DNA from: Mesorhizobium sp.
GTDB taxonomy: Bacteria > Pseudomonadota > Alphaproteobacteria > Rhizobiales > Rhizobiaceae
NCBI GenBank assembly: GCA_004017275.1
Contig: SAKE01000001.1
Coordinates: 744,001-808,000 of the forward strand
DNA length: 64,000 bases
Reading direction: 5' to 3'
Made by a program: the position numbers and the translations under genes. This document shows positions 47,720-57,409 of the stretch, one piece after another (position 1 is the stretch's first letter; every line of letters begins with the position of its first letter). The notes beneath the pieces are model-generated. The model saw nothing but the letters and a program-made list of their open reading frames with translations, was not told where the DNA came from and did not search any database.

Positions 47720-49062
47720 TGCCTTGCCCGGAACAGTTCTTGGGTGGCTGATGGAAGTGCTCGCTCTTCCGTCACTGGTGCCTGCTCTTCCATCACTGGT
47801 GCAAGTGCCTGCTCTTCCAACAAAGGAACCTGGCGTCCGGAAGCAAGATATGTCCCGCACACCAGGAAGACCATCAGCACCGAGTCAAGAATGTCATGGC
47901 CGATCAAGATGCCCGTCATGCCGGCCGTGAGATAGGTGATCACGACGATGACAATCATGGTCGCGCCGAACCGTTCGAGCGGATCGTTGCTGTTTCGCAA
48001 GACCCGGGCGGCATTTCCAGCCGCAACGGCAAAGATCGCCGCCAGTGTCACGGCGCCGAGAATTCCTGCTTGCACCAAGGCCGTCAGGAAGCCGTTGTGG
48101 AAATGGTTGAAGCCGGCGTTCATCGCGAACTGGTCATGAAAGCCTTGCTTTATCAGCAGCTGGGTCGCCCCCATACCGTGTCCGAACACCGGCATGTCAT
48201 GGAATGCTTTGAGGCCGATCTGCCAAAGCGCAACACGTATTCCCACCGAGGTGTCGTAGTTGCCGCCAACTCCAAGCGCGCCCCAATCGGAGCGCAAAAA
48301 GTCGACGCGCCCGGATATCGCCTGTAAGCTGGAAGTGGCGATCACGACGCCGACCGCCGCCAGCAGCAGCAGCAGCCGAACGGCATTCCTGCCTTTGAGC
48401 CTGTGCCGGTTGATCAGCATAACGGCGACGCCGGCGATCAGCAGTGCCAACCAGACAATACGTGAACCGGAATAGATGATGGCAATCGTCCCGGCCAGTG
48501 TGGCGTAAAAGAGCGGGTTCCTGGCCTGCTCGATGCCTGACAGGGCGCCGGCTACACAGACCACCACGGCGAGGCAGACGACCGTCGCGAACACGATCGC
48601 ATTGCCGGCCCCGCCCTCGGCCCTCATCCCCAGCCAATATTGCTGGCAAATCGCCAGCAGCACTGCGACAAAACAGGCGGCCATGCTGGAGAGCACGATG
48701 GTACGGGCAAGCGTGGTTTTCCGCGTGATGCTCCAGGTCGAATAGGAGACGGGGAAAAACAGGAAGGTCACGAGCGGGATAAGATGTGGCGCATCCCGGG
48801 CGAACGAGTTGTTGACGATGGAAGCCAGGAGATTGGCGGCGCAGTAGGCATAGATCGCGACCGTAAGCCAGATCATGGGCCGGTCGGCGTTGAAGCGCCT
48901 TTTCTTCAAAGCAATCAGCAGGGCGGACCAAAGCCCTCCGCCGTTGAACACAAAGCTGACCACCGATCCCAGAACCGGTGGAAAAAAGAAGCAAAGGATG
49001 GAGAAGTAGATGTTCACCTGCGAAGGCGTGAATTGCTGTCTCAGGGATGAAGGCCGGCTCAA
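47716..49062 (-). CDS. O-antigen ligase family protein (WaaL-like), with repeated acidic tail
   Basis: A 448-residue integral membrane protein starting MSRPSSLRQQFTPSQVNIYFSILCFFFPP. It has about eleven hydrophobic segments and the family loop with VFGHGMGATQLLIKQGFHDQFAMNAGFNHFHNGFL, which contains H-x-H-N in the place of the active His. An ABC-exported O-antigen requires a ligase but no polymerase, so WaaL-like joining to lipid A-core is the better reading than polymerase. The C-terminal 35 residues are a degenerate hydrophilic repeat (LLEEQALAPVMEEQAPVTEERAL). It is transcribed with the reductase gene downstream. Confidence 0.85.
   Translation of the reverse strand: MSRPSSLRQQFTPSQVNIYFSILCFFFPPVLGSVVSFVFNGGGLWSALLIALKKRRFNADRPMIWLTVAIYAYCAANLLASIVNNSFARDAPHLIPLVTFLFFPVSYSTWSITRKTTLARTIVLSSMAACFVAVLLAICQQYWLGMRAEGGAGNAIVFATVVCLAVVVCVAGALSGIEQARNPLFYATLAGTIAIIYSGSRIVWLALLIAGVAVMLINRHRLKGRNAVRLLLLLAAVGVVIATSSLQAISGRVDFLRSDWGALGVGGNYDTSVGIRVALWQIGLKAFHDMPVFGHGMGATQLLIKQGFHDQFAMNAGFNHFHNGFLTALVQAGILGAVTLAAIFAVAAGNAARVLRNSNDPLERFGATMIVIVVITYLTAGMTGILIGHDILDSVLMVFLVCGTYLASGRQVPLLEEQALAPVMEEQAPVTEERALPSATQELFRARQ
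47763..47826 (-). repeat. Degenerate 21- to 27-bp tandem repeat at the 3' end of the ligase gene
   Basis: On the plus strand GCTCTTCCGTCACTGGTGCCT at 47763-47783 is followed by GCTCTTCCATCACTGGTGC at 47784 with six extra bases, and by a third partial unit GCTCTTCCAACAAAGG at 47811-47826. It encodes the E-E-Q-A/x-x-P-V tail after the last membrane segment. It keeps the reading frame. Confidence 0.7.
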
Positions 49063-49550
49063 TTTTCGGGCTCGCTATTTTCGGCCAGTTTCATGCAGCG
49101 GACCTTGTTGGCGAAGTAGAATGCGCTCGCCTCGAAATTCCCCATGCCTCATGATGCATTTGCCCGCTTTCCCAAGGCTGTATAACGGCTGGGCTCCCTT
49201 TTCGATAGTGTGTCGGGACTGATTGCTACCGAAAAATCGGTAGACGGCGCCGGTCGATCTAGGGATGTCCCCGGAAGGTCCGCAGCAAGCCTATTCAAGC
49301 AATATTTTTCCGGTGTTTTCTCAAGTGTCGGGCTTGCGAGCAGGAATTTCCGGATTTCGCGGCAACCATGGAAAATTCATTCCCGAACCATGTGTCGCCG
49401 GGTCAGTCCAGCGTTGTTCTTGACAATGGCGATCTGCTAGAACGCCGGCACGAAAGATTGTCCGGAAGCAGGGCTTGAACCGGGCGCAAAAAGCTCGATG
49501 ATTTGAGGCAAGGTCTTCTGTCTGAAGACACGAGAGAACGCTTACAGTCC
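49063..49550. promoter_or_regulatory. Non-coding divergent region between ligase and cysD
   Basis: No gene can be supported. The stretch should hold the promoters of the leftward ligase gene and the rightward cysD operon. A small perfect hairpin CTACCGA-AAAA-TCGGTAG is at 49226-49243. I do not recognise a riboswitch or a known sulfur regulator box. Confidence 0.5.
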
Positions 49551-50456
49551 ATGACCACAGCTCTTACGCATCTTCAGAGGCTTGAAGCCGAATCCATCCA
49601 TATATTCCGCGAGGTCGCGGCTGCCTTCGCCAAGCCAGTCATGCTCTATTCGGTGGGCAAGGATTCATCCGTGCTGATGCATCTGGCGATGAAGACGTTT
49701 TATCCCGCCAAGCCGCCGTTCCCCTTTCTTCATGTCGACACGACCTGGAAGTTCCGCGAGATGATCGCTTTTCGCGATCAGATGGCGCAGAAACTCGGCT
49801 TCGATCTCCTGGTTCATGTCAACGAAGACGGCGTGCGCGACAGCATCAATCCGTTCGACCATGGTTCGAACACCCATACGCATGTGATGAAGACTGTGGC
49901 GCTGCGCCAGGCGCTCGACAAATACGGTTTCGACGCCGCCTTTGGCGGCGCTCGTCGCGATGAGGAGAAATCGCGCGCCAAGGAGCGCATCTTTTCCTTC
50001 CGCAACGCCCAGCATGTGTGGGACCCGAAGAACCAGCGCCCCGAGATGTGGAAGATATTCAACACCCGCATCGCATCGGGCGAATCGATCCGCGTCTTTC
50101 CACTGTCGAACTGGACCGAGCTGGATATCTGGCAATACATCCTGCAAGAGAATATCCCGATCGTGCCGCTCTATTTCGCCAAGGAACGGCCGGTGGTGGA
50201 ACGTGACGGCATGCTGATCCTGCGGGATGACGAGCGCATGAAACTGCGCCCCGGCGAGACGGTGGAGAACCGCCTGGTGCGGTTCCGCACGCTTGGCTGT
50301 TATCCGCTGACCGGTGCCATCGAATCGGATGCCGACACGTTGGAAGCCATCGTCGGCGAAATGCTGACCGCGCGCACCTCCGAACGGCAGGGGCGCCTGA
50401 TCGACCGCGACGAAGCCGGCTCCATGGAAAAAAAGAAGCGCGAGGGGTACTTTTGA
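49551..50456 (+). CDS. cysD: Sulfate adenylyltransferase subunit 2
   Basis: A 301-residue cytoplasmic ATP pyrophosphatase-fold protein starting [24 protein letters not shown] at 49551; upstream in-frame codons to 49503 are not family-like. The PP-loop is in [17 protein letters not shown]. Further conserved parts are [33 protein letters not shown] and [16 protein letters not shown]. It makes adenosine 5'-phosphosulfate from ATP and sulfate, driven by GTP hydrolysis in the partner CysN. Its stop is 2 bases before the ATG of the cysNC gene. Confidence 0.97.
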   Translation: MTTALTHLQRLEAESIHIFREVAAAFAKPVMLYSVGKDSSVLMHLAMKTFYPAKPPFPFLHVDTTWKFREMIAFRDQMAQKLGFDLLVHVNEDGVRDSINPFDHGSNTHTHVMKTVALRQALDKYGFDAAFGGARRDEEKSRAKERIFSFRNAQHVWDPKNQRPEMWKIFNTRIASGESIRVFPLSNWTELDIWQYILQENIPIVPLYFAKERPVVERDGMLILRDDERMKLRPGETVENRLVRFRTLGCYPLTGAIESDADTLEAIVGEMLTARTSERQGRLIDRDEAGSMEKKKREGYF

Positions 50457-50458
50457 CC

Positions 50459-52396
50459 ATGCGCCACATCATGGCAAAGAGCCTCGCACCCACCGACGGC
50501 GTCCGCGACTATCTGGCGGCGCAGGAGAAAAAGTCGCTGCTGCGCTTCCTGACATGCGGCTCCGTCGATGACGGCAAGTCAACGCTGATCGGGCGACTGC
50601 TTTCCGATACCAAGCAGATTTTCGAGGACCAGCTCGCCGCGCTTGAACGCGATTCGCGCAAGCACGGTACGACGGGCGATGACATCGATTTCGCGCTCCT
50701 GGTCGACGGCCTCGAGGCCGAGCGCGAGCAAGGCATCACCATCGATGTAGCCTATCGCTTCTTCGCCACGCCGAAGCGGAAATTCATCGTTGCCGACACG
50801 CCCGGACACGAGCAATACACCCGCAACATGGCGACCGGCGCCTCGACCGCCGACCTGGCGATCGTGCTGATCGATGCCCGGCAGGGTGTGCTTCGACAGA
50901 CCAGGCGACATTCGATCATTGCCTCGCTGCTTGGCATCCGCCACGTCGTGCTGGCCGTCAACAAGATCGATCTTGTCGATTTCGATCAGACGGTTTTCGA
51001 CCAGATCGTCGAAGACTACGCTCAATTCTCGCGCGATCTCGGCTTCCAGACCATTGTGCCGATCCCGATGTCGGCCCGTTATGGCGACAATGTCAGCCGC
51101 CGTTCGGACAGCATGAAGTGGTATTCCGGCCCGACGCTGATCGAGCATCTCGAAACCGTGTCGGTCGACGAAGCGGTGGTCGAACTGCCGTTCCGTTTTC
51201 CGGTTCAGTATGTCAATCGCCCCAATCTCGACTTTCGCGGCTTTGCCGGCACGATCGCCTCCGGCTCGGTTGCGCCCGGCGATGAGGTGGTCGTCGCCAA
51301 GTCCGGAAAATCCTCGCGCGTCAAGCGGATCGTTTCCTATGGCGGCGATCTCACCCAGGCGGCTGCCGGCCAGGCCGTCACGCTCGTCCTTGACGACGAG
51401 GTCGAGATCTCACGCGGCAATATGCTGGTTTCGCCTGCCGCAAGGCCGCAGGTCGCCGACCAGTTCGCCGCCAATATCGTCTGGTTCGACGAACATGCGC
51501 TGCTTCCCGGTCGCTCCTACATCCTGCGCACCGAGACCGATCAGGCCAGCGCCACCGTCACCGACCTGAAATACCGCATCAACGTCAACGACTTCGCCCA
51601 TGAAGCAGCCAAGTCGCTCGACATGAACGAAGTCGGCATCTGCAACATTTCGACGCGGACGCCGGTCGCCTTCGATCCCTTCGCCGAGAACCGCACCACC
51701 GGCGCCTTCATCCTGATCGACCGCATCTCCAACGCCACCGTCGGCGCCGGCATGATCCTGCACTCCCTGCGCCGTGCCGAAAACATCCATTGGCAGTCGC
51801 TCGATGTCGGCAAGCGCGTGCGCGCCGACATGAAGAACCAGCGGCCCGCCGTGTTCTGGTTCACCGGGCTGTCGGGCTCCGGCAAGTCGACCATCGCCAA
51901 CCTGTTCGAAAAGAAGCTGTTCGCCACCGGTCGCCACACCTATATCCTGGACGGCGACAATGTCCGTCACGGGCTCAACCGCGACCTTGGTTTCACCGAT
52001 GCCGACCGCGTCGAGAACATCCGCCGCGTCGCCGAAGTGGCGCGTTTGATGGCCGATGCCGGGTTGGTCGTCATCGTTTCGTTCATTTCACCGTTTAGCG
52101 CCGAGCGGCGCATGGCGCGCGAATTGATGGCCGACGGTGAGTTCATCGAGGTGTTTGTCGACACGCCCTTCGAGGAATGTGCCAGGCGTGATCCAAAGGG
52201 CCTCTATGCACGGGCGCTGAATGGCGAGATCAAGAATTTTACCGGCGTCGATTCTCCCTACGAAGCGCCGGAAAACCCGGAAATCCATCTGCAGACACTC
52301 GGCAAATCGGCCGAAGAGATGGTAGAGGCCCTGGAACACTGGCTGAACGAGCGCGACATTGCCGAAGACCAATACGACAGCGGCGGCGGCATCTGA
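50459..52396 (+). CDS. cysNC: Bifunctional sulfate adenylyltransferase subunit 1 / APS kinase (NodQ-like)
   Basis: A 645-residue fusion from the ATG at 50459. The GTPase half has G1 [17 protein letters not shown]3 [16 protein letters not shown] and G4 VNKIDLVDF, with two beta-barrel domains after it. From about residue 461 the APS kinase half has [20 protein letters not shown] (Walker A), then [16 protein letters not shown] and [15 protein letters not shown]. With CysD it makes APS and phosphorylates it to PAPS. CysNC fusions are the form found as NodQ in rhizobia, where PAPS serves sulfation of Nod factor or polysaccharide. Here there are no nod genes nearby; the sulfotransferase-like gene at 39473 is a candidate user. 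Confidence 0.96.
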   Translation: MRHIMAKSLAPTDGVRDYLAAQEKKSLLRFLTCGSVDDGKSTLIGRLLSDTKQIFEDQLAALERDSRKHGTTGDDIDFALLVDGLEAEREQGITIDVAYRFFATPKRKFIVADTPGHEQYTRNMATGASTADLAIVLIDARQGVLRQTRRHSIIASLLGIRHVVLAVNKIDLVDFDQTVFDQIVEDYAQFSRDLGFQTIVPIPMSARYGDNVSRRSDSMKWYSGPTLIEHLETVSVDEAVVELPFRFPVQYVNRPNLDFRGFAGTIASGSVAPGDEVVVAKSGKSSRVKRIVSYGGDLTQAAAGQAVTLVLDDEVEISRGNMLVSPAARPQVADQFAANIVWFDEHALLPGRSYILRTETDQASATVTDLKYRINVNDFAHEAAKSLDMNEVGICNISTRTPVAFDPFAENRTTGAFILIDRISNATVGAGMILHSLRRAENIHWQSLDVGKRVRADMKNQRPAVFWFTGLSGSGKSTIANLFEKKLFATGRHTYILDGDNVRHGLNRDLGFTDADRVENIRRVAEVARLMADAGLVVIVSFISPFSAERRMARELMADGEFIEVFVDTPFEECARRDPKGLYARALNGEIKNFTGVDSPYEAPENPEIHLQTLGKSAEEMVEALEHWLNERDIAEDQYDSGGGI

Positions 52397-52406
52397 CGAC
52401 AGGCTG

Positions 52407-53198
52407 ATGCTCGAAACCTTCGAGCGGCTGGCCCTGGCGGCCGGGCGCGAGGTGATGCGTGTGTTCCACGCCGGCTGTGCGGTTGACCGCAAGTTCGACG
52501 CCTCGCCGGTCACCGAGGCGGATCGCGAGAGCGAGAAGATCATTCTTGCCGGACTGCGCGCCGCATTTCCCGATATTCCCTGCGTGGCCGAGGAGGAAGC
52601 ATCCGCCGGCATCGTGCCGCCTGACCTGGACGGGGCGTTCTTCCTGATCGATCCGCTCGACGGCACCAAGGAATTCGTCAACCGCCGCACCGACTTCACC
52701 GTCAACATAGCGCTTGTCCGTCACGGCGTGCCGGAAGTCGGCGTCGTCTTTGCGCCTTGCACTGGCCGCTTCTTTTCCGGTCTGCCGGGCAGGGCGGAAT
52801 CTCTCGAAATCGATGGCAATTACCAGATCGTTGGGCGCCGGCCGATTTCGGTGAGGACAGCTGTGGCGCCGCTGGCGGTCGTCGCCAGCCGTTCCCACAA
52901 CACGCCGGAAACCGAGGCCTATATTCGCGACCTGGGTGCCGCCGAAATTGTCTCGGTCGGCTCGTCCTTGAAGTTCTGCCTTCTCGCCAGCGCCGAGGCG
53001 GATGTCTATCCGCGCTTTGGCCGCACCATGGAGTGGGACACGGCGGCAGGCGACGCCGTGCTACGCGCGGCCGGCGGTATGACGCGCACGCTGGACGGCC
53101 AGCCGCTAGCCTATGGCAAGCGCCGGCAAAGCGACGATGAGGACTTCGCCAATCCGCATTTCATTGCCAGCGGCGGGGCAGGGGCGAGCCCCGGCTGA
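52407..53198 (+). CDS. cysQ: 3'(2'),5'-bisphosphate nucleotidase
   Basis: A 263-residue member of the inositol monophosphatase superfamily, starting MLETFERLALAAGREVMRVFHAG at 52407. An in-frame TTG at 52359, inside cysNC, would lengthen it by 16. Metal-site motifs: EEEASAG, DPLDGTKEFVNR, and WDTAAGDAVLRAAGG near the C terminus. It removes the 3'-phosphate from PAP, the by-product of every sulfotransferase reaction, and so completes a sulfation set with cysD and cysNC. It converges with the aminotransferase gene, with only 15 bases between the stops. Confidence 0.95.
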   Translation: MLETFERLALAAGREVMRVFHAGCAVDRKFDASPVTEADRESEKIILAGLRAAFPDIPCVAEEEASAGIVPPDLDGAFFLIDPLDGTKEFVNRRTDFTVNIALVRHGVPEVGVVFAPCTGRFFSGLPGRAESLEIDGNYQIVGRRPISVRTAVAPLAVVASRSHNTPETEAYIRDLGAAEIVSVGSSLKFCLLASAEADVYPRFGRTMEWDTAAGDAVLRAAGGMTRTLDGQPLAYGKRRQSDDEDFANPHFIASGGAGASPG

Positions 53199-53213
53199 GA
53201 AAGGCCTGGCAGC

Positions 53214-54356
53214 TTACTCCGCCGCGGCCTGCGCCGAGTTCGAGCCGATGTAGTTGCGAATCGTTTCGATGATGCGGTCCTGGTCGGCTTCGCTGAGATA
53301 GGGGTGCATAGGCAGGCAAAGGATCCGCTTCGGCAGCTCTTCTGAAACGGCAAGACCGGTCGGCGTGCGCGGGTAGTCACGATAAGCGACCTGGGCATGC
53401 AGCGGCTTCACATAGTAGATGACCGATGGGATACCCTTTTCACCGAGATGCGCCTTCAGCCCGTCGCGCTTGGGCGTCTCAATGGCGTATTGCGCCCAGG
53501 CGGAACGGCTGTCGACCAGATTGCGCGCGGCAGTGACGATGTCGCCAAGTCCGTCGGCATAGCGCTTCGCGACCACCTGCCGGGCGACCATCTCGTCTTC
53601 GAGAATGGCCAGCTTCTCGATCAGGATCGCCGCCTGCAGCGTGTCGAGCCGAGAATTGATGCCGACGCGGACATTGTCGTACTGCGTCTCGCCCTTGCCG
53701 TGGAAGGCGAAGGAACGAAGCTGTTCGGCCAGTGCATCGTCATTGGTGAACATCGCGCCGCCATCGCCGTAGCAGCCAAGCGGCTTGGCCGGGTAGAAGC
53801 TGGTCGAGCCGACGGCGCCGAAGGAACCGCACATCTTGCCGTCGAGCGAGCCGCCCATCGACTGGGCGGCATCCTCGATAACCATCAGGCCTTCGCGGTT
53901 GGCGATCGCCATGATCGCCTCGTAATCGGCGGCAAGGCCAAACAGATCGACGGGAATGATTGCCTTCGGCTTCAGCCGGCCTTCCTTCTTGACCATGGCG
54001 ATGGCCGCTTCGAGGCTGGCAATGTCGATGTTGTAGCTATGCGGGTCGACATCGACGAAAACCGGCTCGGCCTTGGCCAGCGCCACCACTTCGGCGGTGG
54101 CGGCGAACGTGAAGCTCGGCACGAACACCGCGTCGCCCAGGCCGACACCGGCCGCAAACAGCGGCAACAGAAGTGCATCGGTGCCGTTGGCGCAGGCCAC
54201 GACATGCTTGGTGCCGATATAGGCGGCGAGCTTGTTCTCGAATTCGGTGACTTGCGGGCCGAGAATATAACGGCCGTCGTCGACGACACGGTCGATCGCG
54301 GCCTTCAGTCGGTCGCGGATTCGTTCGCGCTGCGCGCCAAGATCGATGAACTGCAT
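53214..54356 (-). CDS. DegT/DnrJ/EryC1/StrS family sugar aminotransferase
   Basis: A 380-residue PLP enzyme starting MQFIDLGAQRERIRDRLKAAI. The cofactor Lys is K191 in FYPAKPLGCYGDGGA. Other marks are ACANGTDALLLPL, DLFGLAADYEAI, IEDAAQSMGGS and a C-terminal CLPMHPYLSEADQDRI. It closely resembles the WbpE-type UDP-3-keto sugar aminotransferases by layout. It would aminate a keto-sugar nucleotide for surface polysaccharide. A matching oxidase or N-acyltransferase is not next to it, so the substrate is open; the 4-keto product of the CapD-type enzyme is an alternative. Confidence 0.88.
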   Translation of the reverse strand: MQFIDLGAQRERIRDRLKAAIDRVVDDGRYILGPQVTEFENKLAAYIGTKHVVACANGTDALLLPLFAAGVGLGDAVFVPSFTFAATAEVVALAKAEPVFVDVDPHSYNIDIASLEAAIAMVKKEGRLKPKAIIPVDLFGLAADYEAIMAIANREGLMVIEDAAQSMGGSLDGKMCGSFGAVGSTSFYPAKPLGCYGDGGAMFTNDDALAEQLRSFAFHGKGETQYDNVRVGINSRLDTLQAAILIEKLAILEDEMVARQVVAKRYADGLGDIVTAARNLVDSRSAWAQYAIETPKRDGLKAHLGEKGIPSVIYYVKPLHAQVAYRDYPRTPTGLAVSEELPKRILCLPMHPYLSEADQDRIIETIRNYIGSNSAQAAAE

Positions 54357-54605
54357 GTCGGCCTCAAAACGGGTTAGCCAGATAATCGGCCGCTGGTACC
54401 AGAGTTGCGCCTGCCGAGAAAGCGGTGCAGGCGGAGCCCTAAATTGCCCAAATGTCGCAGCCCGTTACCAGTATTCCCGGCGAATGTCAGCCAGATGCCG
54501 GAAATTCGGGCTTTGTGAGGCGCCACTCCCGCCCTTATAGCCCCTGGAGAGAGCCCCTGCGAAACATAAAGTGATCGGTTGGGCTCAACTTATGTTGAGC
54601 GTTGC

Positions 54606-55529
54606 TCAGGCGATTTCATGCCGCCAGGGTGGATTGGCGCCGGCCCGCGACACGGTCACTGCCGCCGCCTTGGCGCCAAGTGCCAGAGCCTTGTGGATGG
54701 CGTCTTTCGACAGGCCGGAAATCGCCGCCTTGGTCAGCTGGCCTTGCTCGTGCAACGAGGCGAGGATGCCAGCGTTGAACGTATCGCCGGCGCCGACCGT
54801 GTCGACCACCTCGACCTTTTCCGGCATGACGGTGACGGCATGTTCCCTGGTATAGCCGACGGCGCCCTCGCTGCCATGGGTGACGACGATCAGCTTCGGG
54901 CCGCGATCGAGCCAATTGCGGATGACATCCTCGTGCGAGCCGGCTTCGCCGAACCAGTTCAGGTCCTCGTCCGACAGTTTCACGATGTCGGCCATCGCCA
55001 TCATCGCGCGGATGCGCCTGAGGTGCTTGGCCTTATCCGGGATGAAGTTCGGCCGGATGTTGGGATCGAGCATCATGACGCGGCTTTCGTGCTCGCGCCG
55101 CATGAACTCTTCATAGGCACTGCCGGCGGGCTCGGAGATCAGGCTGATGGCACCGAACAGCATGGCCTCGATCTCGTTGCCGAGCTGCGGCAGGTCGTCG
55201 ATGGTCAGCATGCGGCCGGCGGTGTTCTCGTCATAGAATGTGTACGTCGCCTGGCCGTTGGTGAGCTTGACGAAGGCCAGCGTCGTTGGCCGTGGCGAGG
55301 TGTGCGCATAGGTGGAGCTGACCTTGCTTGCCCCAAGCGCATCCCTGAACTGACCGCCGAACAGATCCGACGACAGGCCCGAAAAGAAGCCGGCCGGCGC
55401 GCCGAGCCTACCGAGCGCTATGGCCGTATTGAACACGGCGCCGCCGACATAAGGCGCAAATGCGGGTTCGCCTACTGTCGTCGTGCGTGGCAGCATGTCG
55501 ATCAGCGCTTCGCCGCAGCAGAGAATCAT
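54606..55529 (-). CDS. PfkB-family carbohydrate kinase, probable fructokinase
   Basis: A 307-residue kinase starting MILCCGEALIDMLPRTT. Substrate region: YVGGAVFNTAIALGRLGAP. ATP/catalytic region: VVDTVGAGDTFNAGILASL with the catalytic Asp in GAGD. This form matches rhizobial fructokinases. It sits at the end of the ROK-FucU-kinase unit, beside an Frc-like transporter on the opposite strand, so it probably phosphorylates the sugar that is taken up. Its start overlaps the stop of the FucU/RbsD-type gene (ATGA at 55526-55529). Confidence 0.9.
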   Translation of the reverse strand: MILCCGEALIDMLPRTTTVGEPAFAPYVGGAVFNTAIALGRLGAPAGFFSGLSSDLFGGQFRDALGASKVSSTYAHTSPRPTTLAFVKLTNGQATYTFYDENTAGRMLTIDDLPQLGNEIEAMLFGAISLISEPAGSAYEEFMRREHESRVMMLDPNIRPNFIPDKAKHLRRIRAMMAMADIVKLSDEDLNWFGEAGSHEDVIRNWLDRGPKLIVVTHGSEGAVGYTREHAVTVMPEKVEVVDTVGAGDTFNAGILASLHEQGQLTKAAISGLSKDAIHKALALGAKAAAVTVSRAGANPPWRHEIA

Positions 55530-55972
55530 GGCTTCCTGGTCTCCGGCGGATAGATCACGCCCTTGCGGATGATGATGTTGGCGTAGAGCCGCGGCTCGCT
55601 GGTCGCGACGATGGCATGCGCCGATTTGACCCGTGCATAGAAGTCGGCGCCGGCCAGCGCAACCACCTTGCGGCCCGGCGCGCGTTTGGCGCAGATCGCC
55701 TCGATCTCATGGTGGACGGGATCGGCAAGCGAGGGGTCGCCTTTGACAGAGGCGCGAAACAGCGCCTCCGGCACGGCGTCGTCCACCGGCAGCACGCTCA
55801 AGATCGCATCGAGCACCGGGATGAGATGGTGACCATCGGCTCGCACCAGCCGGGCGGCTTGTTGCTCGGCCGGATAATTTCCGTCGACAAGGGCGATTTC
55901 GTCGCCATGGCCCATGGCGCGCAATGTCGCCAGAAGCTCCGGACCGAGCAGCGCCGGGATTCCGATCAGCAT
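55526..55972 (-). CDS. FucU/RbsD-type sugar mutarotase
   Basis: A 148-residue protein starting [37 protein letters not shown]. The short N-terminal Leu-rich segment and the H-G-D-E-I-A-L-V-D-G-N motif are those of the FucU/RbsD family. YANIIIRKGVI near the C terminus also fits. Such enzymes catalyse interconversion of sugar anomers or ring forms, which feeds the next kinase. Both of its ends overlap neighbours: its ATG overlaps the ROK stop by one base (55972) and its stop overlaps the kinase start. Confidence 0.88.
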   Translation of the reverse strand: MLIGIPALLGPELLATLRAMGHGDEIALVDGNYPAEQQAARLVRADGHHLIPVLDAILSVLPVDDAVPEALFRASVKGDPSLADPVHHEIEAICAKRAPGRKVVALAGADFYARVKSAHAIVATSEPRLYANIIIRKGVIYPPETRKP

Positions 55973-57162
55973 CAGGCGCTCCTGGAAATCGTCGTCGAGC
56001 CGATCAGGAAGCGTTCGGAAAGTGGCAGGCTGGCGCCGCCGATCGCCCGGGCATGAATGCCGACAGTTCCCTCGCGAACGGCGGGAAGCTTCAAGCCTTC
56101 GCCGTCGATCGTGGCGATTGCCGCCATGATGGCGTCGACCAGCCGGCGGCGCACCGCCTTCGGCATCCAGCCGTCGATCACCGCCGCTTCGAAATCGATG
56201 ACCGAGGATGCCGCGACGATGGCGTAGGCGAGGGCTTGCGAGGCGCTGGCGATCCAGTCGTCGAGCTCGGAGCCGATCTCGCCCCAGTCTTCCGGCGATG
56301 TCCACAGATGCGAGGCCTCGACGCCGCGCGCATTGAGCGCCTTTTCGAGCATGGCGATGGACGCAACATCGATCAATTGGGTCGGCTTGCCGTCCGGCCC
56401 GGGCACCGGCATGGAACCGAGTGCCCCGGCATTGCCGGTCGGACCGCCGAAAAGCCGGCCATTCAGCACGATGCCGCCGCCAGCAAAGGCGCCGATATAG
56501 AAATAGACAAAATCGCGCGCGCCGCCCGCCTGGCCGAAGACGAGTTCGGCGCCGCAGGCCGAAGTCGCATCGTTCTGCAAATAGACCGGAAAATCGCATT
56601 GCGCCTGGATGTCGGCCCTGATGTCGCGGTGGCGCCATTCGTCCATGACGTCGCGCGGGGCGCCGGCGGTATCGGCCCAGTTCCACAATTCGAACGGCAT
56701 GGCGATTCCGAGCCCGGCGATGCGCTTGTCCTGTGCGGACGTCAGCTCACCGCGCATCTGCCGCATGCCGTTGCTGACGAAGTCCACCGTCTCGCGCGGC
56801 GCCGGGTAGCGATAGGAATGCTGCAGCATCGAGCGCACATTGCCGAGAAAGTCGATCAGCACCAGTTCGGCGCTGCGGCGGCCAATCTTCAGGCCGATGA
56901 AGAAGGCGCCTTCGGGATTGAGCGCCATCGGGATGGAAGGCTGGCCGATCTTACCGCGCAAGGGCGCTTGGCGCAGCAGAAGGCTTTCTTCCTCCAGTTC
57001 GCGCATGATGACCGAAACCGTTTGCGCCGAAAGTCCGGTCATGCGGGCGATGTCGGATTTCGCCAGGCTGCCGTGCTGGCGCACCAGCGAGAGCACCAAC
57101 CGCTCATTGTGGTCGCGCATGCCGCTCTGGTTGGTGCCGCGGTGAATGAGGCTGTCATTCAT
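55972..57162 (-). CDS. ROK-family transcriptional regulator of the sugar locus (FrcR-like)
   Basis: A 396-residue protein from the ATG at 57162, [25 protein letters not shown] winged helix-turn-helix (residues 23-60: [23 protein letters not shown]) precedes the ROK sugar-kinase-like domain ([42 protein letters not shown]). The usual zinc cluster C-x-C-G-x-x-G-C is missing; the place reads [16 protein letters not shown]. It probably senses the transported sugar and controls both divergent operons. It lies 247 bp from the frcB-type start, with an inverted repeat between them. Confidence 0.88.
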   Translation of the reverse strand: MNDSLIHRGTNQSGMRDHNERLVLSLVRQHGSLAKSDIARMTGLSAQTVSVIMRELEEESLLLRQAPLRGKIGQPSIPMALNPEGAFFIGLKIGRRSAELVLIDFLGNVRSMLQHSYRYPAPRETVDFVSNGMRQMRGELTSAQDKRIAGLGIAMPFELWNWADTAGAPRDVMDEWRHRDIRADIQAQCDFPVYLQNDATSACGAELVFGQAGGARDFVYFYIGAFAGGGIVLNGRLFGGPTGNAGALGSMPVPGPDGKPTQLIDVASIAMLEKALNARGVEASHLWTSPEDWGEIGSELDDWIASASQALAYAIVAASSVIDFEAAVIDGWMPKAVRRRLVDAIMAAIATIDGEGLKLPAVREGTVGIHARAIGGASLPLSERFLIGSTTISRSA

Positions 57163-57260
57163 CTCGGGCGAACCGTGCCTCGCAATGGCGGTTTCCACCC
57201 TGTTCCTCCCGTCGTTTCCCCGCAATGCTTTTGGGCCAGAATGGGTGAACGTGGCAAGGC

Positions 57261-57296
57261 TGTCAATAATAAATAAGAGTGATTTAATTATTGACA
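57261..57296. promoter_or_regulatory. Inverted repeat with TTGACA in both arms, candidate ROK operator and divergent promoter
   Basis: TGTCAATAAT at 57261-57270 and ATTATTGACA at 57287-57296 are perfect 10-bp inverted arms around a 16-bp A/T-rich spacer. Each arm ends outward in TTGACA, the consensus -35 hexamer, one facing the ROK gene and one facing frcB. Matching -10 hexamers at 17 bp are poor (TCTGTT at 57314-57319 on the plus side), so spacing needs testing. The perfect symmetry makes a repressor-binding site likely. Confidence 0.65.
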
Positions 57297-57409
57297 GTGG
57301 CTTCGGCCTGGTGTCTGTTGAGGCAGCGTCCACGCTGGGAGAATTTCGTTGGACGCACTGCAGGTGCCGGTTGGCCGGCATCCGGAATGGTTCCACTGGG
57401 AGGAAAATC

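Noticed and set aside
49503..49550. Upstream extension of cysD
   Set aside because: The extra codons do not resemble Cys[13 protein letters not shown] at 49551 is the normal start.
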